Origin: Bacteroidales bacterium UBA5342
GTDB taxonomy: Bacteria; Bacteroidota; Bacteroidia; Bacteroidales; UBA5342
Direction of reading: 5' to 3'
NCBI GenBank assembly: GCA_002408065.1
Contig: DHQI01000047.1
Span: 1-13,270 of the forward strand
DNA length: 13,270 bases
Made by a program: the position numbers and the translations under genes. This document shows positions 5,921-13,270 of the stretch, piece after piece (positions within the stretch are counted from its first letter, which is position 1; the number at the start of each line of letters is the position of its first letter). The notes beneath the pieces are model-generated. The model ran no database searches, was not told the DNA's origin, and saw only the letters and a list, made by a program, of their open reading frames with translations.

Positions 5921-6853
5921 ATGGACATCCAGGTAAAGAACATTACCAAGACCTATGGTACACAAAAAGCCTTAGATGACTTATCGTTTGAGGTAAAAAC
6001 AGGCGAAATATTAGGATTTCTTGGGCCTAACGGGGCCGGTAAAACGACAACAATGAAAGCCATAACCTGCTACATTAGACCTAATGAAGGAGATATTATT
6101 TTAGGCGGTAAATCCGTTCTTAATGCGCCCGATGAGGTAAAGAAAAGGATTGGTTATTTGCCAGAAAATAACCCTTTGTATTTAGACATGGCCATTATGG
6201 ATTACCTCTATTTTATTGGTGAATTGCAAGGTGTTAGTAAAGGGGATCTCAAATCTCAGGTTGAAAAAATGATTCGCATTTGTGGTTTAGATCTTGAAAA
6301 ACACAAAAAGATAGGCGAGTTGTCTAAGGGGTATAAACAAAGAGTGGGTTTAGCGCAGGCTTTAATTCATGACCCTGAAGTGCTTATTTTAGATGAACCG
6401 ACAACCGGTCTTGATCCCAATCAAATTATTGAAATACGAAAGCTAATAAAGGAGATTGGGAAGGAAAAAACAGTGATTCTGAGTTCTCATATATTGGCGG
6501 AGGTCGAAGCTACCTGTGACCGGGTTTTAATTATTAACAAAGGAAAAATTGTGGCTGATGGTAGCCCTGAAACCTTAAGAAAAGAAACCCAAGGAGCTGA
6601 AATACTAAAGGTGGGTTTAAGTACTACAAATCGCGACGAAGCGCATAAAGCTTTGACTGCAATCAAAGAAATAGCTTCTGTTACCTTCGAGGATTCGGGT
6701 TCAATGCTTTTTGATGTAGAGAGTCGTGTGGGGCAGTCTTCTGCTGAAAGCATTTTTAAAATGTGTGTGAACAAAGGTTGGTTTATCACTCAGCTAAGAC
6801 CCGTCGAAAAGAATTTGGAAGATGTCTTCAGAGAATTAACTCAAGTTAACTAA
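5921..6853 (+). CDS. gldA: GldA-like ABC transporter ATP-binding protein
   Basis: 310-aa cytosolic ATPase. Walker A is GPNGAGKTT (35-43), the Q-loop region is GYLPEN (78-83, again Glu for Gln), the signature is LSKGYKQRVGLA (134-145), Walker B is VLILDEPTTGLD (154-165) and the H-loop histidine is H190. The stretch from the signature through LDPNQIIEIRKL is characteristic of GldA of gliding Bacteroidota, and the order ATPase, 241-aa permease, GldG-like protein repeats the gldA/gldFG partnership. In Flavobacterium johnsoniae GldA, GldF and GldG form one ABC transporter needed for gliding, but several gliding relatives lack it and related sets occur in non-gliders. The symbol therefore states family, not proven motility. 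The ATG has an A-rich leader without a Shine-Dalgarno and lies 61 bases after permease 1. Confidence 0.88.
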   Translation: MDIQVKNITKTYGTQKALDDLSFEVKTGEILGFLGPNGAGKTTTMKAITCYIRPNEGDIILGGKSVLNAPDEVKKRIGYLPENNPLYLDMAIMDYLYFIGELQGVSKGDLKSQVEKMIRICGLDLEKHKKIGELSKGYKQRVGLAQALIHDPEVLILDEPTTGLDPNQIIEIRKLIKEIGKEKTVILSSHILAEVEATCDRVLIINKGKIVADGSPETLRKETQGAEILKVGLSTTNRDEAHKALTAIKEIASVTFEDSGSMLFDVESRVGQSSAESIFKMCVNKGWFITQLRPVEKNLEDVFRELTQVN

Positions 6854-6896
6854 TATCTTTTATAATAATACAATAACAAATAAATAAACTATTCTG

Positions 6897-7622
6897 ATGA
6901 AGCAAATATGGATAATAACAAAAAAAGAATTGAAAGCTTATTTTGATTCTTTGATGGCATATATACTCATCGTGGTGTTTCTGGGCCTGAGTGGTTTTTT
7001 TACCTGGCTGTATGGAAACAATGATGTGTTTTACATAAATAGAGCTACAATGCAAGCATTCTTTGGCGTGGCTTACTGGACACTTTTTATATTTATTCCG
7101 GCATTAACGATGAAACAGATTGCCGAAGAGTTTAAAACCGGTACTATTGAGTTGCTTCTGACTAAACCTGTGACGGATTGGCAAGTGGTTGTAGGTAAGT
7201 TTTTGGCCACATTTCTTTTAATTGCTATTTCTCTGGCTTTAACATTGCCTTATTACATTTCAATATCCAGTATAGGCCCCATAGATCATGGCGCTGTATT
7301 GACAGGGTACTTGGGCTTACTTTTAATGAGTGCAGCATATATTAGCTTGGGCATTTTTGCCAGTAGTATTACCTCAAACCAGATTGTGGCTTTTTTATTA
7401 GCTCTTATCATTGGCGTTTTTTTTCAGATTCTATTTGGCATTATATCAAGGGCGTTCCCGGGTGTGCTAGGAGATACGCTATCGTACCTTGACTTGCAGT
7501 ATCATTACCGTAGCATAACACGGGGAGTTATCGATAGTAAGAACATTATCTACTTTGCGTCCATCATCTTTGGTGGTTTAATAGCCTCCGAATTATCACT
7601 TGTTAAACGTAATATTAATTAA
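6897..7622 (+). CDS. gldF: GldF-like ABC-2 permease
   Basis: 241 aa, the usual GldF length. Six predicted helices lie near 18-40, 55-72, 98-125, 134-156, 160-185 and 214-234. The coupling motif EEFKTGTIELLLTKPVTDWQ (77-96) sits between helices 2 and 3, as in the ABC-2 family. The protein starts 43 bases after the GldA stop and ends 10 bases before the GldG start. It is the transmembrane partner of the GldA ATPase, and the GldG protein downstream is thought to join the same complex. The start has no Shine-Dalgarno but an A/T-rich leader, as elsewhere here. What the complex moves is unknown even in the well-studied gliding species. Confidence 0.88.
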   Translation: MKQIWIITKKELKAYFDSLMAYILIVVFLGLSGFFTWLYGNNDVFYINRATMQAFFGVAYWTLFIFIPALTMKQIAEEFKTGTIELLLTKPVTDWQVVVGKFLATFLLIAISLALTLPYYISISSIGPIDHGAVLTGYLGLLLMSAAYISLGIFASSITSNQIVAFLLALIIGVFFQILFGIISRAFPGVLGDTLSYLDLQYHYRSITRGVIDSKNIIYFASIIFGGLIASELSLVKRNIN

Positions 7623-7632
7623 CCATAAAATC

Positions 7633-9132
7633 ATGAATGAGAAGCTTCGATTTAAATACTATATCGCATTGGTTTTAGGCGTATTGATCCTGATCAACGT
7701 TTTGGCTAATCGTTTCTATCTTCGCCTTGATTTTACAGAAGATCAGCGGTATACATTGAGTGAGACGACGAAAGATGTTTTGCAAGAAATTACAGAACCG
7801 ATAACAGTAACTGCTTATTTTTCTGAGGGATTACAGCCTCAGTTTGATCAGTTAAGAAATGATTTTAAGGATTTGCTCACAGAATATGCCTTACGTAGTC
7901 GTCATCAACTGGTGTTTGAGTTTATAAATCCCAATGAGGATGCACAAGAAGAGCAAAAGGCCGTGCAGGCAGGTATCCAAACGGTGATGATAGAAGTAAG
8001 GGAAAAAGACCAGGCAAGTACTAAAAAAGCCTATATGGGGGCTCTTGTACAGATAGGTGAAAACTCTGAAACAATTCCCTTTATTCAGGCTGGTGCTCAA
8101 ATGGAATATGCGCTGACTACTGCTATCAAGAAGATGAGTGTGCCGGATAAAGATGCTATAGGCTTTATTCTGGGACACGGAGAACCACGTCTTAATGAAA
8201 TTATTCAGGTTGTTCAAGGCTTAGAGGTCTTGTACGTGCCTGAAGAGGTCACACTATCTGATTCTGTTAACCTAAGTAAGTATAAGACGCTTGCTTGGAT
8301 CAACCCTCAGGATTCAATTCCCGAAGAGCATTTCACTTATGTAGAGGATTTTTTACAGCAGGGGGGAAACTTATTAGTATCATTTAATAGTGTGGATGCT
8401 CAATTAAATCAAGGCATGGGTTTTGCTTCCTATACGGGAATGAGCGATTGGCTAAAAGAAAATGGCTTAACAGTCAATAAAGACTTTGTTGTAGATGCTA
8501 ATTGTGGTTCTATTAACGTACAGCAACGGCAAGGATTTTTTACGGTTAACCGTCCCATCAGCTTTCCTTATTTACCTATATTATCCAATTTTGCTGATCA
8601 TCCTATAACACAAGGTTTAGGAACAATGGTGATGCAGTTTGCTAGTACTTTATCGTTTAGTGGCGATTCTCTAAGTACTTTCACACCTCTGGTTTTTACC
8701 TCTGATAAGTCAGGAAAACAGCTTGCACCTGTTTATTTTAGTATAGATAAAGAATGGGAAAACCAAGACTTTACAGAGGCAAAACTTCCTGTTGCAGGGC
8801 TACTTGAAAGTGACAATCATAAATTGGTCGTTATCACAGATGGTGATCTAGCTATCAATGGTGCCGGTGAGGAGATGCGTCAGGTACAACCGGATAATGC
8901 CAACTTCATTGTCAATGCCATTGACTTTATGAGTGATGATACCGGTCTTATTCAGTTGAGGAGTAAACAGATAAAAATGCGTCTCTTAGATCAGTTGGAA
9001 GACGGTGAAAAGAAACTCATGAAAATTCTAAATTTCACCTTGCCGATTTTAATTATTCTTGGGATTGGTATATATCGTTTTCAAAAGAAAAAAATTACCC
9101 GCTTAAAAATAAAAGGAGAAAGTTATGTTTAG
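7633..9132 (+). CDS. gldG: GldG-like ABC transporter accessory protein
   Basis: 499 aa from the ATG at 7633; an in-frame TTG at 7600 lies inside gldF and is less likely. An N-terminal helix (about 9-26) is followed by LDFTEDQRYTLSETTKDVLQ (32-51), the hallmark opening of GldG-family proteins. A large extracytoplasmic part carries FILGHGEP (178-185) and a Rossmann-like section (about 213-260, ending GGNLLVSFNS), resembling the GldG/IFT52-like domain. A second helix (about 466-483) precedes a basic cytosolic tail. Both ends are therefore anchored with the bulk outside. It begins 10 bases after gldF and overlaps the next gene by 8 bases. Its length is below that of the F. johnsoniae protein, which I recall as about 560 aa. 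Confidence 0.88.
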   Translation: MNEKLRFKYYIALVLGVLILINVLANRFYLRLDFTEDQRYTLSETTKDVLQEITEPITVTAYFSEGLQPQFDQLRNDFKDLLTEYALRSRHQLVFEFINPNEDAQEEQKAVQAGIQTVMIEVREKDQASTKKAYMGALVQIGENSETIPFIQAGAQMEYALTTAIKKMSVPDKDAIGFILGHGEPRLNEIIQVVQGLEVLYVPEEVTLSDSVNLSKYKTLAWINPQDSIPEEHFTYVEDFLQQGGNLLVSFNSVDAQLNQGMGFASYTGMSDWLKENGLTVNKDFVVDANCGSINVQQRQGFFTVNRPISFPYLPILSNFADHPITQGLGTMVMQFASTLSFSGDSLSTFTPLVFTSDKSGKQLAPVYFSIDKEWENQDFTEAKLPVAGLLESDNHKLVVITDGDLAINGAGEEMRQVQPDNANFIVNAIDFMSDDTGLIQLRSKQIKMRLLDQLEDGEKKLMKILNFTLPILIILGIGIYRFQKKKITRLKIKGESYV

Positions 9133-10090
9133 AAAAATAGATTTAAAAATCTTGAATTGGGTGTTTTTAGGCCTGCTCGTAATGACTGTGCTTGTTAAGG
9201 TGTTAGATAATAGCAGAGGTGTAAATACCTTGAAGTCAGTGTTGTTTGATTTTGATGATGATGTCGTTACGTCAATAGTGTTAAAACCCAGAATGTTGAA
9301 TGGAGAGCGTATTGAACTTAAACAAAACAAAGAGAATTGGAACGTGTTAGTGAACGGAAAGTCATATAATGGCGATGTGGCAGCAGTGAAACGATTAATT
9401 CATCAATTGAATGGCCTGGAGCCTATTAGACTAGCTTCGCAAGATAAAGACCGTTGGCAAACATTTGAATTAACTGATTCTTTAGCAACAGAGGTTCGGT
9501 TTATAGGGGCAAAAGGGGAACTAGCGAGAATTTACATTGGCAAATTTTCCTATTCACAAGCTAGAATGCAAACTATGATGCCGCAAAATCCTTATCAGCG
9601 ACCGCAAGGGACGATGGTCACTTATGTGCGCTGCAATGACGAAAAAGAAGTGTATGCTGTAGAAGGATTTTTAGCTAATGCTGCTAATAGAAAAGCCGAT
9701 GCTTTTCGGGACAAAACACTGTTAAAAACACAAGGTAATAATATTCATAAAATAGCATTTAGTTATCCGGCAGATAGCTCATTTACTATGGTCGAAAACC
9801 AAGGGCAGTGGATCTGTGATGGTCTTGAACTTGATTCAGCATCTGTAGCTGAGTATTTGTCTGATATTGTTTCTTTGAGAGGAAGTAACTTTGTTAATGA
9901 GCTGGGAGCGTCAGCTACTCATATTGCAAAGATCTATTCAAAAGATGGCGAGATGCTAGAAGTGAAAGCGTTAATCAAAGACAATGAAGCCATTTTGATG
10001 AGTTCGCAAAATCCGGGGACTGTTTTTAAAGAATCTCTAAGTTTAAACTTTAATAAATTATTCGTTTCAAAACATGAATTTTTGAAGTAA
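9125..10090 (+). CDS. DUF4340 domain protein, single membrane anchor
   Basis: 321 aa. One N-terminal helix (about 11-27, WVFLGLLVMTVLVKVL) anchors a beta-rich extracytoplasmic part. Features matching DUF4340 are the strand IVLKPRMLNGERIELKQNKE (51-70) with NWNVLVNGKSYNGD after it, helix AVKRLIHQLNGLEPIRLAS (87-105), the DRWQTFELTDSLATEVRF section (109-126) followed by IYIGK, and a second repeat-like half from about 206 (KIAFSYPADSSFTMV, then QWICDG). DUF4340 proteins commonly follow GldG-like genes in ABC-2 operons across bacteria. Their role is not known; a structural or substrate-handling part on the outer face is inference. The start overlaps gldG by 8 bases, with AAAGGAGAA just upstream. 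It is the last gene of the run. Confidence 0.85.
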   Translation: MFRKIDLKILNWVFLGLLVMTVLVKVLDNSRGVNTLKSVLFDFDDDVVTSIVLKPRMLNGERIELKQNKENWNVLVNGKSYNGDVAAVKRLIHQLNGLEPIRLASQDKDRWQTFELTDSLATEVRFIGAKGELARIYIGKFSYSQARMQTMMPQNPYQRPQGTMVTYVRCNDEKEVYAVEGFLANAANRKADAFRDKTLLKTQGNNIHKIAFSYPADSSFTMVENQGQWICDGLELDSASVAEYLSDIVSLRGSNFVNELGASATHIAKIYSKDGEMLEVKALIKDNEAILMSSQNPGTVFKESLSLNFNKLFVSKHEFLK

Positions 10091-10110
10091 GCTGAGTTAT
10101 GAAATCTGAC

Positions 10111-10151
10111 AAGAGGATGCTTCGCCATACGTGATTCATCCTCTTTTTTTT
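10111..10151 (+). terminator. Intrinsic terminator ending the seven-gene run
   Basis: AAGAGGATG (10111-10119) pairs perfectly with CATCCTCTT (10137-10145) around a 17-base loop. The T-run extends from 10144 to 10151. It lies 20 bases past the DUF4340 stop. Confidence 0.9.
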
Positions 10152-10454
10152 CTATCCTAATGGATATGAGTGTTATATCTGATAGTCCAAAGAGTCGCTT
10201 CATGAACTGTTGATGTGTGTATGTTTTATATGCTGATTGTATTACAAAGCCTGATCTTTATGAAATATTTTATGAGCGTTTTTTTTCTAACTCGCATTGA
10301 TTTAGAAGGTGAGAAGAGTAAAAGTAGCCCCGCCAAATAAGTGACAGGGCCAATTTTGAATTTATCCACCGAAGCTTTAGCGTAGGTAGATGAATCTTAA
10401 ATACCCGTAGCGAAGTGCAGGATGAATCTTGAATGGATCGACTTTTAGTCAATC
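10152..10454. other. Repeat-bearing gap between convergent operons
   Basis: A stretch of about 300 bases without a gene. The left half (10152-10300) shows nothing I can name. The right half holds the composite repeat (10350-10434) and a hairpin at the tldE stop. A 60-codon minus-strand frame (10270-10452) passes through the repeat, starts within it and has a composition unlike a folded protein, so it is not called. Confidence 0.5.
10352..10434. repeat. Composite direct and inverted repeat
   Basis: Two imperfect copies of TAGCG(T/A)AG...GATGAATCTT(A/G)AAT start at 10379 and 10408, a period of 29 bases. The first copy also pairs with the stretch just before it, ATTTTGAATTTATCCACC (about 10354-10371), giving an 18-position imperfect stem. 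Such mixed symmetry is typical of interspersed repeats between convergent genes. Whether other copies exist cannot be seen here. Confidence 0.5.
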
Positions 10455-10455
10455 C
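10435..10455 (-). other. Hairpin at the end of tldE
   Basis: On the minus strand GGATTGACT, three A bases and AGTCGATCC form a 9-bp stem with one G-U pair. The first G of the stem is the last base of the tldE TAG stop. No T-run follows, so it may stabilise the 3' end or act as a factor-dependent end rather than an intrinsic terminator. Confidence 0.5.
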
Positions 10456-11771
10456 TACATTCCACTAAAATTAACATCATTGAAGATGATAGATGGTGTA
10501 CGCCAGGACGATTGCGGGTCAGAGTCGTTACCAATCTCAGCAATGTTAGCCCAAAGTTCTATCATATTCCCGGTAATGTTCATTTCATTTACAGGCGTAG
10601 ATGTTTTACCGTCTTCGATAAGGAAACCTTCGATACCGTAAGAGTAATCGCCGCTGCTTGGGTTAGCATTACCACCGTTAAAGCCAGTGACAAAAATACC
10701 ACGTTTCATTCCTTTGATTAGTTCTTTGTAGTCTTTTGTGCCTTCTTTAAAAATCAGGTTGGAAGTGCCACCAGTAGTAGGTTTTACCTCCATCTTATTA
10801 GCGTAATAAGTATCGATGAAGTATGTTTTCAATACTCCGTTTTCGAAAACTGGGCGTTTATGGCTTGCTATTCCTTCACCATCAAAATGTTTGGATGCAC
10901 GTGCTCCTATTAGGGTAGGATCGTCGTAAATGGTCAGTTGGGGTGATAGTACGCGTTGGTCTTTTTTGTCCAAAAGGAAAGAGTTTTTTTGCTGTATTGA
11001 AGCACCGCTCAGAGCCGAGATGAGCGGGCTGAGAAGACGGGACACTTGCTCGTTTTCTACCAGCATAGGCAATTTTTCCGAATGGAGCTTTTTCTGGCCT
11101 ATCTTCTGCAAAGCACGTTTAAGAGCGGTCTTTCCTTGCCCTGTTTTTATGAGATGCTCGAAGCTTACGCTGCTTTCGTACCAACCGGCTGAGGGACGGG
11201 CCTCACCACTTTTGACTGAAACACTGGCACCGGCACCACAATAGCTTGATTTATGATCGCCTTTGAAACCATTGCTAGTCACCATAACACGCTCAGAATA
11301 GCCGTCCCAGTAGTTAGCCGAAACGGAGATGATGCGCTCATCAGTGCCCAATACTTCTTTTTCTATAGCCTTAACAATTTTAACTTTTTCGTCCGGTTCT
11401 ATGCTTTCAATTTTCGTATCGTAAATCTTTAAATCTTTACCGCCTCCTTTGTAATAAAGTTCCGGATCAGGTAATTTACGGTATTCATCTTCGGATAAAT
11501 ATTGTGCGCCTTCGATAGCTTCTTGGATAAAAATTTCAAGTTCGGCTTTATTTAGGCGGTTAGTTGCCGCTGTGGCATAGCGCCTTTGTACGTACAGACG
11601 TATGGTCAGTCCTTTTTCTATGCTTTGTTCCAGTTTATCAATTTTTTCGTCACGCACTTCTATGCTGCTGCCGCTACTGTTGGCAATGGTCACGCTGGCG
11701 TCATTGGCGCCATTTTGAATAGCGAAATCAACCGCCCATTGTGCCAAATCATATTTTTCTTGTGTTGTCAT
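10455..11771 (-). CDS. tldE: TldE/PmbA-type subunit of the TldD/TldE protease
   Basis: 438 aa, close to the roughly 450 aa of E. coli PmbA/TldE. This is the partner without the metal site: the HExxxH motif is absent, and the equivalent region reads PMLVENEQVSRLLSPLISAL (235-254). Family landmarks are the N-terminal NSSGSSIEVRDEKIDKLEQS (31-50), the C-terminal GFNGGNANPSSGDYSYGIEG (363-382) and the VNEMNITGNM segment (394-403). In E. coli TldD and TldE form a heterodimeric zinc protease that degrades unfolded peptides, matures microcin B17 and processes the antitoxin CcdA. TldE probably shapes the peptide channel. The gene follows tldD by 79 bases on the same strand, has an A-rich leader and no Shine-Dalgarno. 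G+C is visibly higher than in the plus-strand genes. Confidence 0.93.
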   Translation of the reverse strand: MTTQEKYDLAQWAVDFAIQNGANDASVTIANSSGSSIEVRDEKIDKLEQSIEKGLTIRLYVQRRYATAATNRLNKAELEIFIQEAIEGAQYLSEDEYRKLPDPELYYKGGGKDLKIYDTKIESIEPDEKVKIVKAIEKEVLGTDERIISVSANYWDGYSERVMVTSNGFKGDHKSSYCGAGASVSVKSGEARPSAGWYESSVSFEHLIKTGQGKTALKRALQKIGQKKLHSEKLPMLVENEQVSRLLSPLISALSGASIQQKNSFLLDKKDQRVLSPQLTIYDDPTLIGARASKHFDGEGIASHKRPVFENGVLKTYFIDTYYANKMEVKPTTGGTSNLIFKEGTKDYKELIKGMKRGIFVTGFNGGNANPSSGDYSYGIEGFLIEDGKTSTPVNEMNITGNMIELWANIAEIGNDSDPQSSWRTPSIIFNDVNFSGM

Positions 11772-11850
11772 TTTTTTTTAATTCAAGGTTTGATCATTCA
11801 AAATTCAAAGTTGTTTCCGGTATATTTTTCCGGATTGATTTGAACTTAGC

Positions 11851-13263
11851 TTAACTAACTCCTCCGACGGTTAATTTTTTAACTTTAGCAGTTGGTAATC
11901 CTAAAGTGACCGGTACTGATTGGCCACTTTTACCACAAGTCCAGGTGCCCGGGTCATCTTTGAAATCGTTGGCTACCATAGTGATGTCGGCCAGCGCTTG
12001 TGGGCCGTTACCAATGATGTTGATGTCCTTGATAGGATCCGTCAGTTTACCTTTTTCAATCAAATAACCGGACTTTACAAAGAAGGTAAAGTCACCGGCG
12101 CCGATTTTAACCTCACCATTGCTAAAGTTGTCTACGTACACACCGTAATCTACCGAAGCAATGATGTCGTCTTTGCTGTGAGGCCCGTTTTCCATATAGG
12201 TCGAGCGCATACGTGGCAAGGGAATGTTACGGAACGATTCGCGGCGACCGTTACCTGTTGGCGTTACACCGTAGTGTTTGGCACTGATGCGGTCGTGAAT
12301 ATAGCTGTTGAGGATACCCTCTTTTACCAGGTAGGTTTTTTCTACTTCGAAGCCTTCGTCGTCGATGTTGATGGCACCACGGTCGTTTGGCAATGTGCCG
12401 TCGTCCACAATGTTAACAAAGCGTTCGGCTATTTTTTGGCCCATTTTATCGCTAAAGATAGAGGTGCCTTTGCGGTTGAAGTCTGCCTCAAAAGTATGAC
12501 CAATAGCTTCGTGAAGCAAGATGCCCGAACCTCCGGCGCCCATGACCACGGGCATTTCGCCGGCTTTAGGTTTCGTGGCATCAAACAAGATGTTGGTCTT
12601 ATCTACCGCTTCTTTGACGATGAGGTCAACTAAATTTTCATTGAGGAATTCAAAACCTTTGCGATAAGCACGGGCAGCATAGGCATTTTCAATTTGTTCG
12701 CCACGCTGCATTATGCTCACTAATCCAAAGGTCACCATAGGCCGGTAGTCGTGGGTCATTACGCCCTCGCTGCTAACAAACATAGTGTAAGCTGTCTCAT
12801 CAGTCATAAAGGCCTTAGCTTTAATGATCTTGTCGTCGGCAGCAAAAAGCTTGTCGTTAGCCGATTTCAGGAAAGGGACTTTGTCCTTGATGGAAACATC
12901 TTCCCATTTTTTCTTAATGGTGTAAAAATCTGCCGGTTCTTTGGTGTTGAAAGCCGGTTGCTTAAAGGTGTTGCTGTCCGAAGCTATGATGGCAGCCATT
13001 TTAGCGGCTTTCACCATAGCATCCAACGAAAGGTCTTCGGAAAAGGCGAAACCGGTCTGGTCGCCTTTTAGCACGCGGATGCCTACACCAAAGTCAATGT
13101 TGGAATAGGCCCGGTTTACCTTGCCGTCTTCAAGGGCTAAGCTGTTGTAGGTTTTGTGCTCAAAGAAAAGGTCGGCATAGTCGCCTCCTTTGGCCATAGC
13201 AGCCTGCAGCACTTTGTTTATCATCTCGGTGCTGACCTCAAAATGGTCTAAATATTGTTGCAT
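11851..13263 (-). CDS. tldD: TldD, zinc-binding subunit of the TldD/TldE protease
   Basis: 470 aa from the ATG at 13261-13263, near the usual ~480. The metal site is intact: HEAIGH (251-256) is the family's HExxxH motif, preceded by the glycine-rich MGAGGSGILL (241-250). The C-terminal conserved CGKSGQSVPV (443-452) supplies the cysteine that completes zinc binding in known TldD structures. Other landmarks are RRESFRNIPLPRMRSTYMEN (340-359), VDNFSNGEVKIGAGDFTFFV (377-396) and the DPIKDINIIGNG segment. It cleaves small unfolded peptides in the cytosol together with TldE, encoded next. Only 7 bases upstream are in the window, so its promoter and ribosome binding site are not visible. The start is supported by length and by the usual N-terminal beginning. 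Confidence 0.95.
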   Translation of the reverse strand: MQQYLDHFEVSTEMINKVLQAAMAKGGDYADLFFEHKTYNSLALEDGKVNRAYSNIDFGVGIRVLKGDQTGFAFSEDLSLDAMVKAAKMAAIIASDSNTFKQPAFNTKEPADFYTIKKKWEDVSIKDKVPFLKSANDKLFAADDKIIKAKAFMTDETAYTMFVSSEGVMTHDYRPMVTFGLVSIMQRGEQIENAYAARAYRKGFEFLNENLVDLIVKEAVDKTNILFDATKPKAGEMPVVMGAGGSGILLHEAIGHTFEADFNRKGTSIFSDKMGQKIAERFVNIVDDGTLPNDRGAINIDDEGFEVEKTYLVKEGILNSYIHDRISAKHYGVTPTGNGRRESFRNIPLPRMRSTYMENGPHSKDDIIASVDYGVYVDNFSNGEVKIGAGDFTFFVKSGYLIEKGKLTDPIKDINIIGNGPQALADITMVANDFKDDPGTWTCGKSGQSVPVTLGLPTAKVKKLTVGGVS

Positions 13264-13270
13264 AGAAGCT

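Noticed and set aside
7600..7632. TTG start 11 codons upstream of the GldG ATG
   Set aside because: It lies inside gldF, has no ribosome binding site, and the added residues do not resemble GldG N-termini.
10270..10452. 60-codon minus-strand frame before the end of tldE
   Set aside because: It runs through the direct/inverted repeat and has no family likeness or ribosome binding site; the repeat explains the open frame.
11920..12633. 237-codon open frame on the plus strand opposite tldD
   Set aside because: It is fully antisense to a firmly identified gene, has no ribosome binding site, and reads as a shadow of the tldD codon pattern.
1..13270. A defence system, toxin-antitoxin pair, CRISPR array or intact insertion sequence
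   Set aside because: No matching genes, spaced repeats or transposase were seen on either strand.

Overview
The window reads as chromosomal DNA of a Bacteroidota bacterium. The grounds are AT-rich intergenic DNA, several starts with an A-rich leader and no Shine-Dalgarno, a GldA/GldF/GldG-type gene set, a small cytosolic protein of a kind I recognise from this phylum, and a TPR protein with a signal peptide. I cannot place it more narrowly. No rRNA, tRNA, CRISPR array or intact insertion sequence is visible.

Layout. (1) 1-517, minus: the N-terminal part of an exported TPR protein running off the left edge. (2) 518-1330: about 800 bases with no intact gene. It holds a minus-strand gene remnant with two in-frame TAG stops (880-1089), a minus-strand terminator behind it (801-841), a cluster of GTCA/TGAC motifs (1115-1171) and a sigma-54-like promoter (1261-1276) in front of hsp20. 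(3) 1331-2660, plus: hsp20 with a strong terminator, a 92-96 residue class of small lipoprotein (here 95 aa), a 330-base gap containing a long inverted repeat, and a 66-aa small protein. (4) 2782-10090, plus: seven tightly packed genes encoding two ABC-2 type transport systems. The first is a three-repeat NEW3-domain protein, an ATPase and a permease. The second is GldA-, GldF- and GldG-like proteins plus a DUF4340 protein. A strong terminator (10111-10151) ends the run. (5) 10152-10454: a repeat-bearing gap between convergent operons. (6) 10455-13263, minus: tldD-tldE, the two subunits of a zinc metalloprotease, visibly richer in G+C than the rest.

How the genes may work together. The seven-gene block encodes two ATPases, two six-helix permeases and three membrane-anchored proteins whose bulk is predicted outside the cytoplasm. 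Overlaps of 8 bases (ATPase/permease 1; GldG/DUF4340) and gaps of 2-61 bases suggest one transcription unit. The substrate cannot be read from sequence. GldA/F/G are required for gliding in Flavobacterium johnsoniae, but related sets occur in bacteria that do not glide. TldD/TldE act together on peptides and share no evident function with the block. The best candidate for something under-described is the coupling of the NEW3-type ABC system to the GldAFG/DUF4340 system.
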